Positions 1-6,621 of a stretch of 12,615 bases of DNA are shown in pieces (positions within the stretch are counted from its first letter, which is position 1; every line of letters begins with the position of its first letter). The DNA is from Aureococcus anophagefferens. Its lineage: Eukaryota; Sar; Pelagophyceae; Pelagomonadales; Pelagomonadaceae. The translations under genes were made by a program, and so were the position numbers. Under the pieces are notes generated by a model. That model searched no databases. It saw only the letters and a program-made list of their open reading frames with translations, and had not been told where the DNA came from. The stretch is taken from NCBI RefSeq assembly GCF_000186865.1, contig NW_008705577.1, forward strand, positions 344,076 to 356,690. Direction: 5' to 3'.

Positions 1-3000
1 GGGCGTGACCGTGGGCGCGGGCGACGGCGCCGGCGTCGGCCGGAGCGTGGGGGGCGCCGTCGGCGCCGGGGACGGCCGCGGCGTCGGCGCGAAGACCGGC
101 GCGGCCGTCGGCGATCCGGGCGTGACCGTGGGCGCGGGCGACGGCGCCGGCGTCGGCCGGAGCGTGGGGGGCGCCATCGGCGCCGGGGACGGCCGCGGCG
201 TCGGCGCGAAGACCGGCGCGGCCGTCGGCCCTCCGGGCGTGACCGTGGGCGCGGGCGAGGGCGCCGGCGTCGGCCGGAGCGTGGGGGGCGCCGTCGGCGC
301 CGGGGACGGCCGCGGCGTCGGCGCGAAGACCGGCGCGGCCGTCGGCCCTCCGGGCGTGACCGTGGGCGCGGGCGAGGGCGAAGGCGTCGGCCGGAGCGTG
401 GGCGCGGGCGACGGCGCCGGCGTCGGCCGGAGCGTGGGGGGCGCCGTCGGCGCCGGGGACGGCCGCGGCGTCGGCGCGAAGACCGGCGCGGCCGTCGGCC
501 CTCCGGGCGTGACCGTGGGCGCGGGCGAGGGCGCCGGCGTCGGCCGGAGCGTAGGCGCGGGCGACGGCGCCGGCGTCGGCCGGAGCGTGGGGGGCGCCGT
601 CGGCGCCGGGGACGTTGCGCCGGCGCTCGGCGGGACCGACGGCGCGGCGCTCGGCGCGGCGCTCGTCGGTGCGGCGCTCGTCGGCGCCACCGTCGTCGGC
701 GCGGCCGTCGTCGGCGCGGCCGTCGTCGGCGCGGCCGTCGTCGGCGCCGCCGTCGTCGGCGCCGCCGTCGGCGCGGCCGTGTACGACACCTGAAAGTCGT
801 ACGAGTCCGCGAGGGAGTCGTCCGCTTCACACGCGACCGTCATCGTGTACGCGTTGACCTCGGCGTCGCCTGAGACGAGATTCATCTGCTGACCGTCGTT
901 ATCCGTCGTCACGCTGTCGACGACGGCCCCGTCTGGGTCGGTCACGTAGAGTTCCACCGTGGCGCAGGCGCTCGGATCGCCGCGGTACGTCCAGAGGACC
1001 TCGCACTCGACGCCATGAACGCACGTGGACTCGGTGCCGACGCTCTCGATCTCGAGAAAGGAGGCCGTCGGCGTGACCGTGGGCAGGGCGCTCGGCGTCG
1101 GCGACGGCGCGCCGGTCGGCGCCGCGCTCGGCGCGGGGGACGGCGAGGCGCTCGGGGACGCGGTGGGCGCGCCGGACGGCGCCGCGCTCGGGGACGCGGT
1201 TGGCGCGCCGGACGGCGCCGCGCTCGGGGACGCGGTGGGCGCGCCGGACGGCGCCGAGGACGGCGAGGATGACGGCGCCGAGCTCGGGGACGAGGACGGC
1301 GCCGCGCTCGGCGAGGCAGATGGCGCGGCGGACGGCGTCGAGCTCGGGGATGAGGACGGCGCCGCGCTCGGCAGAGCCGACGGCGTCGCGCTGGGCCTGC
1401 TCGACGGCGCGGCCGTCGGCGCGGGCGTGAACGACACCTGGAAATCAACGGAGTCGGTCAACGTGGCGTCGTCGTCGCACGTGAGCGTCAGCGTGTACTC
1501 GCTCACCGTTGCGTCGCCGGGAACGATGTGCGTCTCTTGGCCGTCGTTGTCCTGAGATTCCGTGAGGATGACGTTGCCGTCCGGGTCGGTGAAGACGGCG
1601 GTCAAAGTCGCGCAGGCGCCCGAGTCGCCGCGGTACACCCAGAGAAGCTCGCATTCGACGTCGGCGACGCACGTCGACTCAGTGCCCATACTCGTGATCT
1701 CGACGAACGAAGCCGTCGGCAGGGGCGACGGTCCGGCGCTCGGCGAGGCGCTCGGGGACGGCGACGGCGCCGCGGACGGCGGGGTGCTCGGGGACGCCGA
1801 CGGCGCGGCGGACGGGGGCGTCGACGGCGCCGCGGACGGCAGGGGCGACGGTCCGGCGCTCGGCGAGGCGCTCGGGGACGGCGACGGCGCCGCGGACGGC
1901 GGGGTGCTCGGGGACGCCGACGGCGCGGCGGACGGGGGCGTCGACGGCGCCGCGGACGGCAGGGGCGACGGTCCGTAGCTCGGCGAGGCGCTCGGGCACG
2001 CCGACGGCGCCGCGGACGGCAGGGGCGACGGTCCGGCGCTCGGCGAGGCGCTCGGGGACGCCGACGGCGCCGCAGACGGGGCCGGCGACGGCGCGGCCGT
2101 CGTCGGGTTGGGCGTCGGCGTGATGCAGATGACGCCCGCCTGCTCGCCGTCGCCGCAATTGTGGCTCGACGTACTGGTGCACGCCGCGAGGTAGTTCTCG
2201 GAGCCGTAGCAGCCCACGTCGTCGTAGACGAAGTTGCCGTCGTTGTCCGCGGACCCGAAGTAGTTGTTCGTCGTCGCCATGTAGGCCTGGTAGTACGGCC
2301 CAAAAACCTGCCGGCAGACGACGTCCGCGTCGGAGAGGTCCCACCCTTCGTCGCAAACGTTGCCCCAGGTGTTCGTCGCCGGGTTGAGCGCGTAGATCGT
2401 GCCCGAGTAGGCGTCCGGGCCGTCGAGGAGCTGGATCGTCCCCGAGGTGCAGCAGGCGCCCGCGTAATCCGAGGACCCGCAGTCGTGCGCCGTCGTGCCG
2501 GCGCACTGGTAGAGGTACGCCTCGCTGCCCGTGCACGCGAGGTCGTCGTAGCCCACGCCGTAAGCGCCATCGGTGAGCTGCACCGTCGCCTCGTACGCGT
2601 ACCAGTTCCAGGACCAGCCGCCGTAGGCGTCGCGGCAAAAGACGTGGGCGTCGACGATGTCCCAGTCGTCGTCGCAGACGTTGTACCAGCCCGTCGTGTA
2701 GGTGACGACCGTGCCGCAGGTGCTCCCGCTCTGGATGAAGCCGTACTGGCCCGTGTGGGCGACCGGAGACGCCGACGGCGCCGCGGACGGCAGGGGCGAC
2801 GGTCCGTAGCTCGGCGAGGCGCTCGGGCACGCCGACGGCGCCGCGGACGGCAGGGGCGACGGTCCGGCGCTCGGCGAGGCGCTCGGGCACGCCGACGGCG
2901 CCGCGGACGGCAGGGGCGACGGTCCGTAGCTCGGCGAGGCGCTCGGGGACGCCGACGGCGCCGCGGACGGCAGGGGCGACGGTCCGGCGCTCGGCGAGGC

Positions 3001-4080
3001 GCTCGGGGACGCCGACGGGGCCGCGGACGGCGGGGTGCTCGGGGACGCCGACGGCGCGGCGGACGGGGGCGTCGACGGCGCGGCGGACGGGGGCGTCGAC
3101 GGCGCGGCGGACGGCGTCGAGCTCGGGGACGCAGACGGCGCCGCGGACGGCGTCGAGCTCGGGGACGCAGACGGCGCCGCGGACGGGGCCGGCGACGGCG
3201 CGGCGGACGGCAGGGGCGACGGTCCGTAGCTCGGCGCCGCGGACGGGGCCGGCGACGGCGCGGCGGACGGCGTCGAGCTCGGGGACGCAGACGGCGCCGC
3301 GGACGGGGCCGGCGACGGCGCGGCCGTCGAGGGCCGGGGCGTCGGCAGTGGCGTCGGGTTGGGCGTCGGCGTGACGCAGATGACGCCCGCCTGCTCGCCG
3401 TTGCCGCAGTTGTGCGTGTGCGTGTACGTGCACGCCGCGAGGTAGTTCTCATAGCCGTAGCAGCCCACGTCGTCGTAGACGAAGTTGCCGTCGTTGGCCG
3501 CGGACCCGAAGTAGTTGTTCGCCGTCGCCATGTAGGCCTGGTAGTCCGTCCCGAAGACCTGCCGGCAGACGACGTCCGCGTCGGCGAGGTCCCACGCGTC
3601 GTCGCAAACGTTGCCCCAGGTGTTCGTATGCGGGTTGAGCACGTAGATCGTGCCCGAGTAGGCGTCCGGGCCGTCGAGGAGCTGGATCGTCCCCGAGGTG
3701 CAGCAGGCGCCCGCGTAATCCGAGGACCCGCAGTCGTGCGCCGTCGTGCCCTTGCACTGGTAGAGGTACGCCTCGCTCCCCGAGCACGCGAGGTCGTCGT
3801 AGCCCACGCCGTAAGCGCCATCGGTGAGCTGCACCGTCGTATCGTTCGCGTACCAGTTCCAGGACCCGGAGGGGCTGGCGTAGCCCACGCCGCCGTAGGC
3901 GTCGCGGCAAAAGACGTGGGCGTCGACGATGTCCCAGCCGTCGTCGCAGACGTTATACCAGCCCGACGTGTAGGTGACGACCGTACCGCAGGTCGAGCCG
4001 TCCTGGATGAAGCCGTACTGGCCCGCGCGGGCGACCGCCGGGAGCAGCAAGAACCACAGTTCAAAAGCGTCCACCATCAT
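1..4080 (-). CDS. Secreted SRCR-domain / PST-repeat mosaic protein (3' end beyond the window)
   Basis: One frame is open without a stop from the ATG at 4080 to the left edge (1360 codons); the nearest upstream in-frame stop is at 4132-4134. Residues 1-20 form a signal peptide: a Leu-rich core, then AVARA and cleavage near residue 19-20. Residues 21-127, 128-235, 444-544 and 545-652 are four scavenger-receptor cysteine-rich domains, shown by the VCDDGWD...DAHVFCRDAYG and VCDDAWD...DADVVCRQVFG signatures, the later GYDDLACSGSE/YDDVGCYGYE motif and the NCG/DCG ending. Pro/Ser/Ala linkers fill 236-443, 653-789 and 887-1005. Residues 790-886 and 1006-1100 are two copies of a four-Cys, probably beta-sandwich domain (ASF.EI.S.GTESTCV...VEC..LW.YRGD). 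The C-terminal part is TTAAP and 39-residue repeats. SRCR domains bind protein or glycan ligands outside the cell, so a surface or matrix role is inferred. No transmembrane segment is visible in the part present. A second in-frame ATG lies at 4077. The SRCR calls are firm; the ligand is unknown. Confidence 0.88.
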   Translation of the reverse strand, partial: MMVDAFELWFLLLPAVARAGQYGFIQDGSTCGTVVTYTSGWYNVCDDGWDIVDAHVFCRDAYGGVGYASPSGSWNWYANDTTVQLTDGAYGVGYDDLACSGSEAYLYQCKGTTAHDCGSSDYAGACCTSGTIQLLDGPDAYSGTIYVLNPHTNTWGNVCDDAWDLADADVVCRQVFGTDYQAYMATANNYFGSAANDGNFVYDDVGCYGYENYLAACTYTHTHNCGNGEQAGVICVTPTPNPTPLPTPRPSTAAPSPAPSAAPSASPSSTPSAAPSPAPSAAPSYGPSPLPSAAPSPAPSAAPSASPSSTPSAAPSASPSSTPSAAPSTPPSAAPSTPPSAAPSASPSTPPSAAPSASPSASPSAGPSPLPSAAPSASPSASPSYGPSPLPSAAPSACPSASPSAGPSPLPSAAPSACPSASPSYGPSPLPSAAPSASPVAHTGQYGFIQSGSTCGTVVTYTTGWYNVCDDDWDIVDAHVFCRDAYGGWSWNWYAYEATVQLTDGAYGVGYDDLACTGSEAYLYQCAGTTAHDCGSSDYAGACCTSGTIQLLDGPDAYSGTIYALNPATNTWGNVCDEGWDLSDADVVCRQVFGPYYQAYMATTNNYFGSADNDGNFVYDDVGCYGSENYLAACTSTSSHNCGDGEQAGVICITPTPNPTTAAPSPAPSAAPSASPSASPSAGPSPLPSAAPSACPSASPSYGPSPLPSAAPSTPPSAAPSASPSTPPSAAPSPSPSASPSAGPSPLPSAAPSTPPSAAPSASPSTPPSAAPSPSPSASPSAGPSPLPTASFVEITSMGTESTCVADVECELLWVYRGDSGACATLTAVFTDPDGNVILTESQDNDGQETHIVPGDATVSEYTLTLTCDDDATLTDSVDFQVSFTPAPTAAPSSRPSATPSALPSAAPSSSPSSTPSAAPSASPSAAPSSSPSSAPSSSPSSAPSGAPTASPSAAPSGAPTASPSAAPSGAPTASPSASPSPAPSAAPTGAPSPTPSALPTVTPTASFLEIESVGTESTCVHGVECEVLWTYRGDPSACATVELYVTDPDGAVVDSVTTDNDGQQMNLVSGDAEVNAYTMTVACEADDSLADSYDFQVSYTAAPTAAPTTAAPTTAAPTTAAPTTAAPTTVAPTSAAPTSAAPSAAPSVPPSAGATSPAPTAPPTLRPTPAPSPAPTLRPTPAPSPAPTVTPGGPTAAPVFAPTPRPSPAPTAPPTLRPTPAPSPAPTLRPTPSPSPAPTVTPGGPTAAPVFAPTPRPSPAPTAPPTLRPTPAPSPAPTVTPGGPTAAPVFAPTPRPSPAPMAPPTLRPTPAPSPAPTVTPGSPTAAPVFAPTPRPSPAPTAPPTLRPTPAPSPAPTVTP
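4..621 (-). repeat. 117-bp (39-residue) tandem repeat with 36-bp sub-expansions
   Basis: The block beginning CGTGACCGTGGGCGCGGGCGA recurs at 4, 121, 238 and 355 (117-bp steps), then at 508 (117 + 36 bp). The minus-strand unit reads PTPAPSPAPTVTP, GGPTAAPVFAPTPRP, SPAPTAPPTLR. The longer spacing comes from duplication of a 12-residue TLRPTPAPSPAP sub-unit. The array runs off the left edge, so its full copy number is unknown. Confidence 0.88.
1721..2100 (-). repeat. Perfect 120-bp tandem duplication inside a PS linker, followed by 60-bp units
   Basis: The 120 bp from 1721 to 1840 are repeated exactly at 1841-1960, and two further 60-bp-type units follow to about 2088. The minus strand encodes STPPSAAPSASPSTPPSAAP and SPSASPSAGPSPLP blocks. 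The perfect identity points to very recent expansion, and copy number is likely to vary between strains. In an assembly this part could also be collapsed or expanded. Confidence 0.88.
2125..2751 (-). repeat. SRCR domain pair, copy 2 (SRCR3 + SRCR4)
   Basis: Second copy of the two-domain SRCR unit, beginning GQYGFIQSGSTCG and ending AGVICITP. It keeps the cysteines and the CDDxWD and VxCR signatures of copy 1. Most differences are single-residue, such as the CDEGWDLSDADV, QCAGTT and ACTSTSSHNCG positions. It lies about 1.25 kb downstream of copy 1 in the gene, separated by a 60-bp-periodic linker. Confidence 0.85.
2766..3372 (-). repeat. 60-bp tandem repeat linker (20-residue PSA/PSYGPSPLP units)
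   Basis: From about 2769 to 3010 the DNA repeats with a 60-bp period, and GTCCGTAGCT alternates with GTCCGGCGCT, giving a higher-order 120-bp period. The minus strand encodes PSYGPSPLPSAAPSA-type units alternating with PSAGPSPLP. The part from 3020 to 3372 is less regular (SSTPSAAPSAS, STPPSAAP, SPAPSAAP). Some units (2824-2830, 2884-2890) carry an isolated cysteine (PSACPSAS). It is probably a stiff, O-glycosylated spacer between SRCR pairs. Confidence 0.85.
3376..4020 (-). repeat. SRCR domain pair, copy 1 (SRCR1 + SRCR2)
   Basis: This segment encodes two adjacent SRCR domains beginning GQYGFIQDGSTCG and ending AGVICVTP. At the DNA level it is nearly identical to 2125-2751 over long stretches, for example the blocks around 3655-3765 and 2395-2505. 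Copy 1 carries seven extra residues (VGYASPSG versus W) after DAYGG in its first domain, a 21-bp in-frame difference. The strong DNA identity suggests recent duplication or ongoing gene conversion of a two-domain unit. Confidence 0.85.
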
Positions 4081-4210
4081 CCATCGAACTCGCAGTAAAG
4101 GTGAAGAAAATGTCCAAGTATTATTGAAGTACTACTTCAACCTAACATGCCGTTTCTATCCGAGCCCGCGGGGATGAGGCATTATGCCGCCGCCTCGACT
4201 TTAGGTCGTC
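4081..4210 (-). promoter_or_regulatory. Intergenic spacer: 3' flank of gene B and upstream region of gene A, with an inverted repeat
   Basis: This 130-bp spacer separates two minus-strand genes and is clearly more AT-rich than its surroundings. It holds a near-perfect inverted repeat at 4124-4140 (TTGAAGTA-c-TACTTCAA), about 45 bp upstream of the gene A ATG. It must contain the promoter of gene A and the 3' processing signals of gene B. I see no TATA box or AATAAA that I would commit to. The role of the inverted repeat is unknown. Confidence 0.5.
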
Positions 4211-6502
4211 TTATAAAGTATCGATGTAGGACCCGTCGGGTCGGATGATCGTGTAGGGGAAGTAGCGGTCGTTGATGGAGTCGAAGGTGCACGTGGGCTC
4301 CGTGACGCGGATGGCCTTCTTCTTCTGGACGATGAAGTTGTAGCGCGTGCGCTGGACCCACCAGAGCTGGTAGTTGTGGCGGGGCTGGTGGAGCTCGAGG
4401 TCCGTGGAGCGGAACGCGTAGTTCGTGCGGTTGTCGTTGAACGTGACGAGGTAGTAGATGCTGTCCTCGTCGTACTGGTCCAGGGCCATGTTGACGCAGT
4501 CCTCCTTGTCCGTGGGCATGCACGTGATCTTCCCGAGGAGGCCCTGGAAGGAGAAGTGCGTGTCCATGTCGTTCGTCGGGCAGTTGGCGATGTCGTTGAC
4601 CTCGCAGCGGTGCGCGCAGCCGTCGTTCTCGTACGCGAGGTCGCCCGCGACGGTGCCGCCCTCGCCGTAGGAGCCGGTCCGGTGGGGGTGGGCCGAGCAG
4701 CCGGGCCAGTAGAAGCACTTGCCGCCGTAGGTCTTGCCGACGAGGTAGGGGCTGTCGTAGTAGCCCGTCTCGTTGTTGCCGCCGATCTTCGGGCACTCCG
4801 TGTTGTAGTAGCGCCGGCCGCCCCAGGCGTCCGTGAAGTTGGAGCACTGGAGCGTGTCCTGGTCCTCCTCGAGCGTCGGGCAGTAGGGGTACTCGGCCGC
4901 GGCCTCGTCCTTGGCGAGGTAGTGGTTCAGCGTCGACAGCCGGTTGCTGTAGGGGCCCGCGGTGTCCTCGAGCATGTTCTTCGGGCAGAAGAACGTGCCC
5001 GTCTTGAGCTCGTTGTTGTAGCCCGGCGGGCAGCAGCACTCGGGGCTCGACTCCTTGATGTAGACCATGGAGCCGACCTGCGGGGGGGAGGACGGGGTGA
5101 CGCGAGCATAGACACGAACGTCGACTTGCCGCAGCCGCTCTCGCCCACGGGGCCGACGATCTCGCCCTTCGACGGCGCCGGACCATCGATCTCGACGCGA
5201 CGGGGTGACCCTTCGACGGCGCCGGACCATCGATCTCGACGCGACGGGGTGACCCTTCGACGGCGCCGGACGATCGAAACAGACAGGGGGGGACGAAACC
5301 GATCGACGCGACCGATCGAAGAAAGACGCGCCGGTCCGCGCGCGCATCGTCGACTCCTCGTAGTTGCAGGCGATGCGGTCGACGACCTGGATGCCGTAGG
5401 CGAGGTCGATGGTCGTCGTCGTGTAGCCCGTCGTCAGGGCCGTGTCGATGCGCTTCTCGTTGATGACGAAGCTCTCGTCCGGGTTGTAGGGCGACCCGTT
5501 CTCGCGGTGGAGCCTGCGGGGGGGTTCGCGCGTCCCGCGCCGGAGCTCCGCGGGCGACGGTCGCCCGCTCGCGGCGCGCCGTCAAAGACTCGGAGAAACG
5601 CGCTCGATGAACGTGCCGCAGTGCGGGTGCTGGCTAAAGTCCTCGTTGTTCGGGCTGCCGGGCTCGCCGCAGTTGATGATCATCGCCGTCTGCGTGAAGG
5701 CGACCTGGACGCAGTTGGGCCGCTCCGTGCCGTCGACGTCGAAGCAGCTCGCCGACGCGTTGACCGTCGCGTTGTTGTCGCTGCAGTAGGGCTGGATCGG
5801 GAACGGCCGCATGCCGAGCCGCGTGCCCTGGCAGTGGCTGAATTCGTTCGTGCGCACGAGCTCGCCGTTGGACTCGAGCCGAAACATGACCTCGCCGTCC
5901 TCCGGCGCGCTCTCGCACTCCTCCGCGAGGAAGGTCTCGTCGTCGGCGCGCCGCCGCTCGCTCGCGTCGATCTCCGCGCCCTCCGCGTCGACGAGGTCCA
6001 CGTTCGCGAGGATCTCCCCGGGAAGCGCCAGAAGCATGTGCGAAAACGCGCTCTGCGGGTCCCGATATCCGTAGTCGACGAGATCGCGCCGCACCCTGGC
6101 GTAGGCCGGCGATCCGTACCAGTTCATGCAGCAGTCGTACGGGTTGCCCACGCACGGGTCGACCTGCGAGCGCGCGTAGGTCAGAGGTTCGCGGGCTCCG
6201 GACGAGGCGACGCCGGTGTCCGCGATGAGCCCGATGGCGTACTTCATCGCGTGCGGCACCTCGAACATGTACTGGTCCCGGTTGAAGTAGGACCGCGCCG
6301 GGTAGAAGTAGTCCTCGACGGCCTCGTTGCTCTTCAGCAGCTCGACGAGAGCGCCGTTGCCGTTCTCGAGCATCTCCGCGTACTGCAAAGTGTCCTCCTC
6401 GTACTGCGGCGTCGCGGTGTGGAGCATCGCGAGGAGGGTGAGCGGGACGAGGCGTCGTCTTCGTGGCGGTCCCATCTTGTGCGGCGCGCGCTGCCCCATC
6501 AC
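4211..6502 (-). CDS. Secreted Cys-rich protein of unknown family (spliced)
   Basis: Exon 1 runs 6502..5613. Its ATG at 6502 has an in-frame alternative at 6475 that gives a tidier signal peptide (RRRR, then LVPLTLLAMLHTA). Intron 1 is probably 5612..5514 (AC^GT donor, CCCCCCGCAG^G acceptor), joining ...HCG-T-LHREN in frame. Exon 2 starts at 5513 and includes ...DLAYGIQVVDRIACNYEE near 5360. Exon 3, from about 5077 or 5053 to the TAA at 4211-4213, starts near VGSMVYIKESSPECCCPPGYN. The 5358-5054 segment between them is in frame and stop-free, so it may be an intron (for example donor 5299, acceptor 5078) or a retained insertion; the product is about 656 or 730 residues accordingly. Many cysteines (DCCMNW, ECCCPPGY) and about six N-glycosylation sequons (NAT, NAS, NGS, NFT, NET, NRT) indicate an extracellular or lumenal protein. 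No transmembrane helix follows the signal. I do not recognise the family. Confidence 0.7.
5101..5169 (-). pseudogene. Fragment of an ABC-ATPase Walker A region, out of frame with gene B
   Basis: Twenty-three minus-strand codons read KGEIVGPVGESGCGKST and then FVSMLA. They contain a complete P-loop GxxGxGKST at 5145-5119 with the usual ABC lead-in (GEIVGxVGESG). Gene B reads this stretch in another frame as an Arg-rich sequence. No Walker B, Q-loop or LSGGQ signature follows: the match stops at the TCACCCCGTC motif that also occurs in the 44-bp repeat. It is therefore a captured fragment, not a functional ATPase. Chance resemblance is possible but unlikely over more than 15 residues. Confidence 0.6.
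5165..5277 (-). repeat. 44-bp tandem repeat (2 full + 1 partial copy)
   Basis: The plus-strand block starting CCCTTCGACGGCGCCGGACC recurs at 5165, 5209 and 5253. The first two 44-bp units are identical and the third decays after about 19-25 bp. Because 44 is not a multiple of three, each unit is read in a different frame, which argues against selection as protein sequence. It lies inside the proposed insert in gene B. Confidence 0.9.
5514..5612 (-). other. Intron 1 of gene B (99 nt, predicted)
   Basis: The exon 1 frame ends in TGA at 5582-5584, while homologous-looking coding (LHRENGSPYNPDESF) resumes at 5513 after a C-rich tract ending CCCCCCGCAG. A phase-2 GT donor at 5612-5611 restores the frame as ACG. 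The downstream GT at 5600 is also possible as a donor but does not restore the frame with this acceptor. Confidence 0.6.
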
Positions 6503-6621
6503 CGGACAGGCGTGCGCCGGCGGAACGAAATAGACTGCAAGCCGCGCATGTATCCGTTCTTCGCCTCCACAATTGGGTGAGGCGCGCGATGGCGCGGCGG
6601 GTGGCGCGGTATTAGCGGACC
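6503..6621. promoter_or_regulatory. Divergent promoter region between genes B and C
   Basis: The 119 bp between the two divergent start codons must hold both 5' leaders and core promoters. The one recognisable element is a CCAAT-type box, read CCAAT on the minus strand at 6576-6572, about 70 bp upstream of the gene B ATG. No TATA box is evident. The gene C start has a favourable ACCATGG context. Confidence 0.5.

Larger units (their letters stand above)
5047..5358 (-). mobile_element. 303-bp intron-like insert flanked by 9-bp direct repeats in gene B
   Basis: The 9-mer AGGAGTCGA occurs on the minus strand at 5358-5350 and again at 5055-5047, spaced 303 bp apart. Joining the two copies would give an uninterrupted reading NYEESSPECCC. 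The DNA between is unlike the flanking exons: in the gene frame it encodes a very basic Arg-rich stretch, holds 44-bp repeats, and ends with a C-rich tract and CCGCAG at 5078. It has no stop codon in the gene frame. Possible explanations are an introner-type intron with its target-site duplication or an in-frame repeat insertion. No convincing terminal inverted repeats are visible. Confidence 0.45.

Noticed and set aside
1..621. CRISPR array or satellite
   Set aside because: Repeats are back-to-back coding units of 39 residues without unique spacers, in frame with an open gene.
1602..4064. 820-residue minus-strand frame (Arg/Pro/Thr-rich) and the 1679-3433 minus frame (RGAV-rich)
   Set aside because: These are the +1 and +2 frames of the same repeats. 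They lose the SRCR cysteine pattern, whereas the unlisted third frame carries it.
1528..4098. 856-residue open frame on the plus strand (Arg/Gly/Ala-rich)
   Set aside because: It is the exact antisense register of the SRCR gene. GC-rich codon bias keeps it open, and its sequence has no domain logic.
5101..5169. Functional ABC transporter exon
   Set aside because: Only the Walker A neighbourhood is present; no Walker B or signature motif follows in any frame before exon 3 of gene B.
4376..6580. 734-residue plus-strand open frame opposite gene B
   Set aside because: Val/Arg/Ala-rich antisense shadow that runs through exons and introns of gene B alike.
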